From Gyrodactylus bullatarudis (Eukaryota; Platyhelminthes; Monogenea; Gyrodactylidea; Gyrodactylidae): a stretch of DNA of 64,000 nt. Each line of letters starts with the position of its first letter. Position 1 is the stretch's first letter. Made by a program: the position numbers and the translations under genes. The notes under the pieces were generated by a model. The model had not been told where the DNA came from. It did no database searches and worked only from the letters and a program-made list of their open reading frames with translations. Positions 63,384 through 64,000 of the stretch are shown piece after piece. The stretch is from NCBI GenBank assembly GCA_012064415.1, contig SSNU01000244.1:310001-374000 (forward strand). The letters are read 5' to 3'.

Positions 63384-64000
63384 TCAAGGCTCATATTCTG
63401 GCGGCAGATCATCATAAGTGAACTCATCCTCTTGAGTATATTCCGGTGGGAAGCTTAGACATCGACTCAACATATTCAATCTCATTGAATCATAGTTGTT
63501 TGGCGTTCGAGGGACAATCTCAGACGTCAACACCTTGTATCTCTTTGTGAAGCGAAGGAAAAATTTCTTCATTTCTTCTTTATCGATGAACTTGATGACC
63601 TCCAGAGACCACTGATAATGATCAACGCCTCGTCTTATCAAGAAATAGACAATGTTATTTGTCTTTTGAATAAAGTACAGGGATATTTGTTTTATCGGTA
63701 TAATCTTGGTCTCGCGGAACTGGTAATGAATGTACTTTCCAGACAACCAGATTAGACCCTGTTGTTCGGGCAAGGTGAAGTCTTGTGAATTCAATGTGTC
63801 ATAAAAGTACTTTAAATTATCCCCTGTAAATGGTTCATTCTTGTGATATTCAAAGGCATGTGTTACACAATACGTCTTGGGGGTCTTGTTGATTTTCTTT
63901 TGAATTTTTCGATATCTCCTCCGACCGTATTGATAGACATTCTGCAGAGCGATTGCAGTTATTTTATCTTTCCTCTTCTGAACCGACTCGAGAGATTGTT
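63384..64000 (-). CDS. PH-like repeat protein, array member 5 (partial, continues past window)
   Basis: The frame is open from the stop at 63384 to the window edge (205 codons), so the N-terminal unit lies outside. Visible are the middle segment (VQKRKDKITAIALQNVYQYG, HAFEYHKNEPFTGDNLKYFY) and unit 2 (IIPIKQISLYFIQKTNNIVY, WSLEVIKFIDKEEMKKFF). The C-terminal tail is acidic with SFPPEYTQEDEFTYDD and ends PPEYEP; the two PPEY motifs are candidate WW-domain ligands (PPxY), not seen in the other members. Confidence 0.7.
   Translation of the reverse strand, partial: QSLESVQKRKDKITAIALQNVYQYGRRRYRKIQKKINKTPKTYCVTHAFEYHKNEPFTGDNLKYFYDTLNSQDFTLPEQQGLIWLSGKYIHYQFRETKIIPIKQISLYFIQKTNNIVYFLIRRGVDHYQWSLEVIKFIDKEEMKKFFLRFTKRYKVLTSEIVPRTPNNYDSMRLNMLSRCLSFPPEYTQEDEFTYDDLPPEYEP

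Overview
This is AT-rich animal nuclear DNA. Genes are split by spliceosomal introns (GT..AG), some carry AATAAA poly(A) signals, and the spaces between them are filled with decayed transposons. Three things point to a flatworm, most likely a parasitic one (trematode or close relative): many introns of only 26-43 nt, typical of schistosome-like 5' introns; a mitochondrial acetate:succinate CoA-transferase; and a cluster of intronless genes resembling a two-unit 'PH-like' family that I remember from trematode proteomes. The species cannot be named from the sequence alone.

Layout. 1-11660 is gene-poor and holds foldback elements, a tRNA-headed SINE-like element and non-LTR reverse transcriptase (RT) relics. 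11661-22433 (+) is a FoxP transcription factor whose zinc finger is split by an 8.4-kb intron full of mobile DNA. 24192-25833 (-) is acetate:succinate CoA-transferase. 26002-26947 (+) is NELF-E, followed after about 100 nt by a TMEM223-like gene that has a splice acceptor but no in-frame ATG, as expected of a trans-spliced downstream gene in an operon. 27801-28277 (-) encodes a small zinc-motif protein. 28402-34316 (+) is GPR107/108-like. 34543-35158 (-) encodes a small EGF-transmembrane protein. 35442-38907 (-) is an unidentified multi-exon gene. 39111-41338 is a decayed DNA transposon flanked by TTAA. 41343-45780 is gene-poor. 45781-48407 (-) holds an unidentified exon and a coiled-coil gene. 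48572-53574 (+) is DEPDC1. 53972-55057 (-) is a GLD-2-type nucleotidyltransferase. 55129-57818 (+) is HMG-CoA reductase. 57972-64000 (-) is a tandem array of five intronless PH-like paralogues running off the window.

The gene-bearing stretches are compact. Four head-to-head pairs have start codons only 71-168 bp apart (ASCT/NELF-E, zinc-motif gene/GPR107, coiled-coil gene/DEPDC1, TENT2-like/HMGCR), and several pairs converge within 43-400 bp. The multi-exon gene models were built by hand from splice sites and reading phase. Where a join could not be made to work (GPR107 exon 2 to 3, and the 5' ends of two minus-strand genes) this is stated.

The strongest leads are the NELF-E/TMEM223 operon with a leader-supplied start codon, the PH-like gene array, the TTAA-flanked element carrying a hAT-like transposase, the shortened HMG-CoA reductase membrane domain, and several foldback and SINE-like repeat families that appear undescribed.
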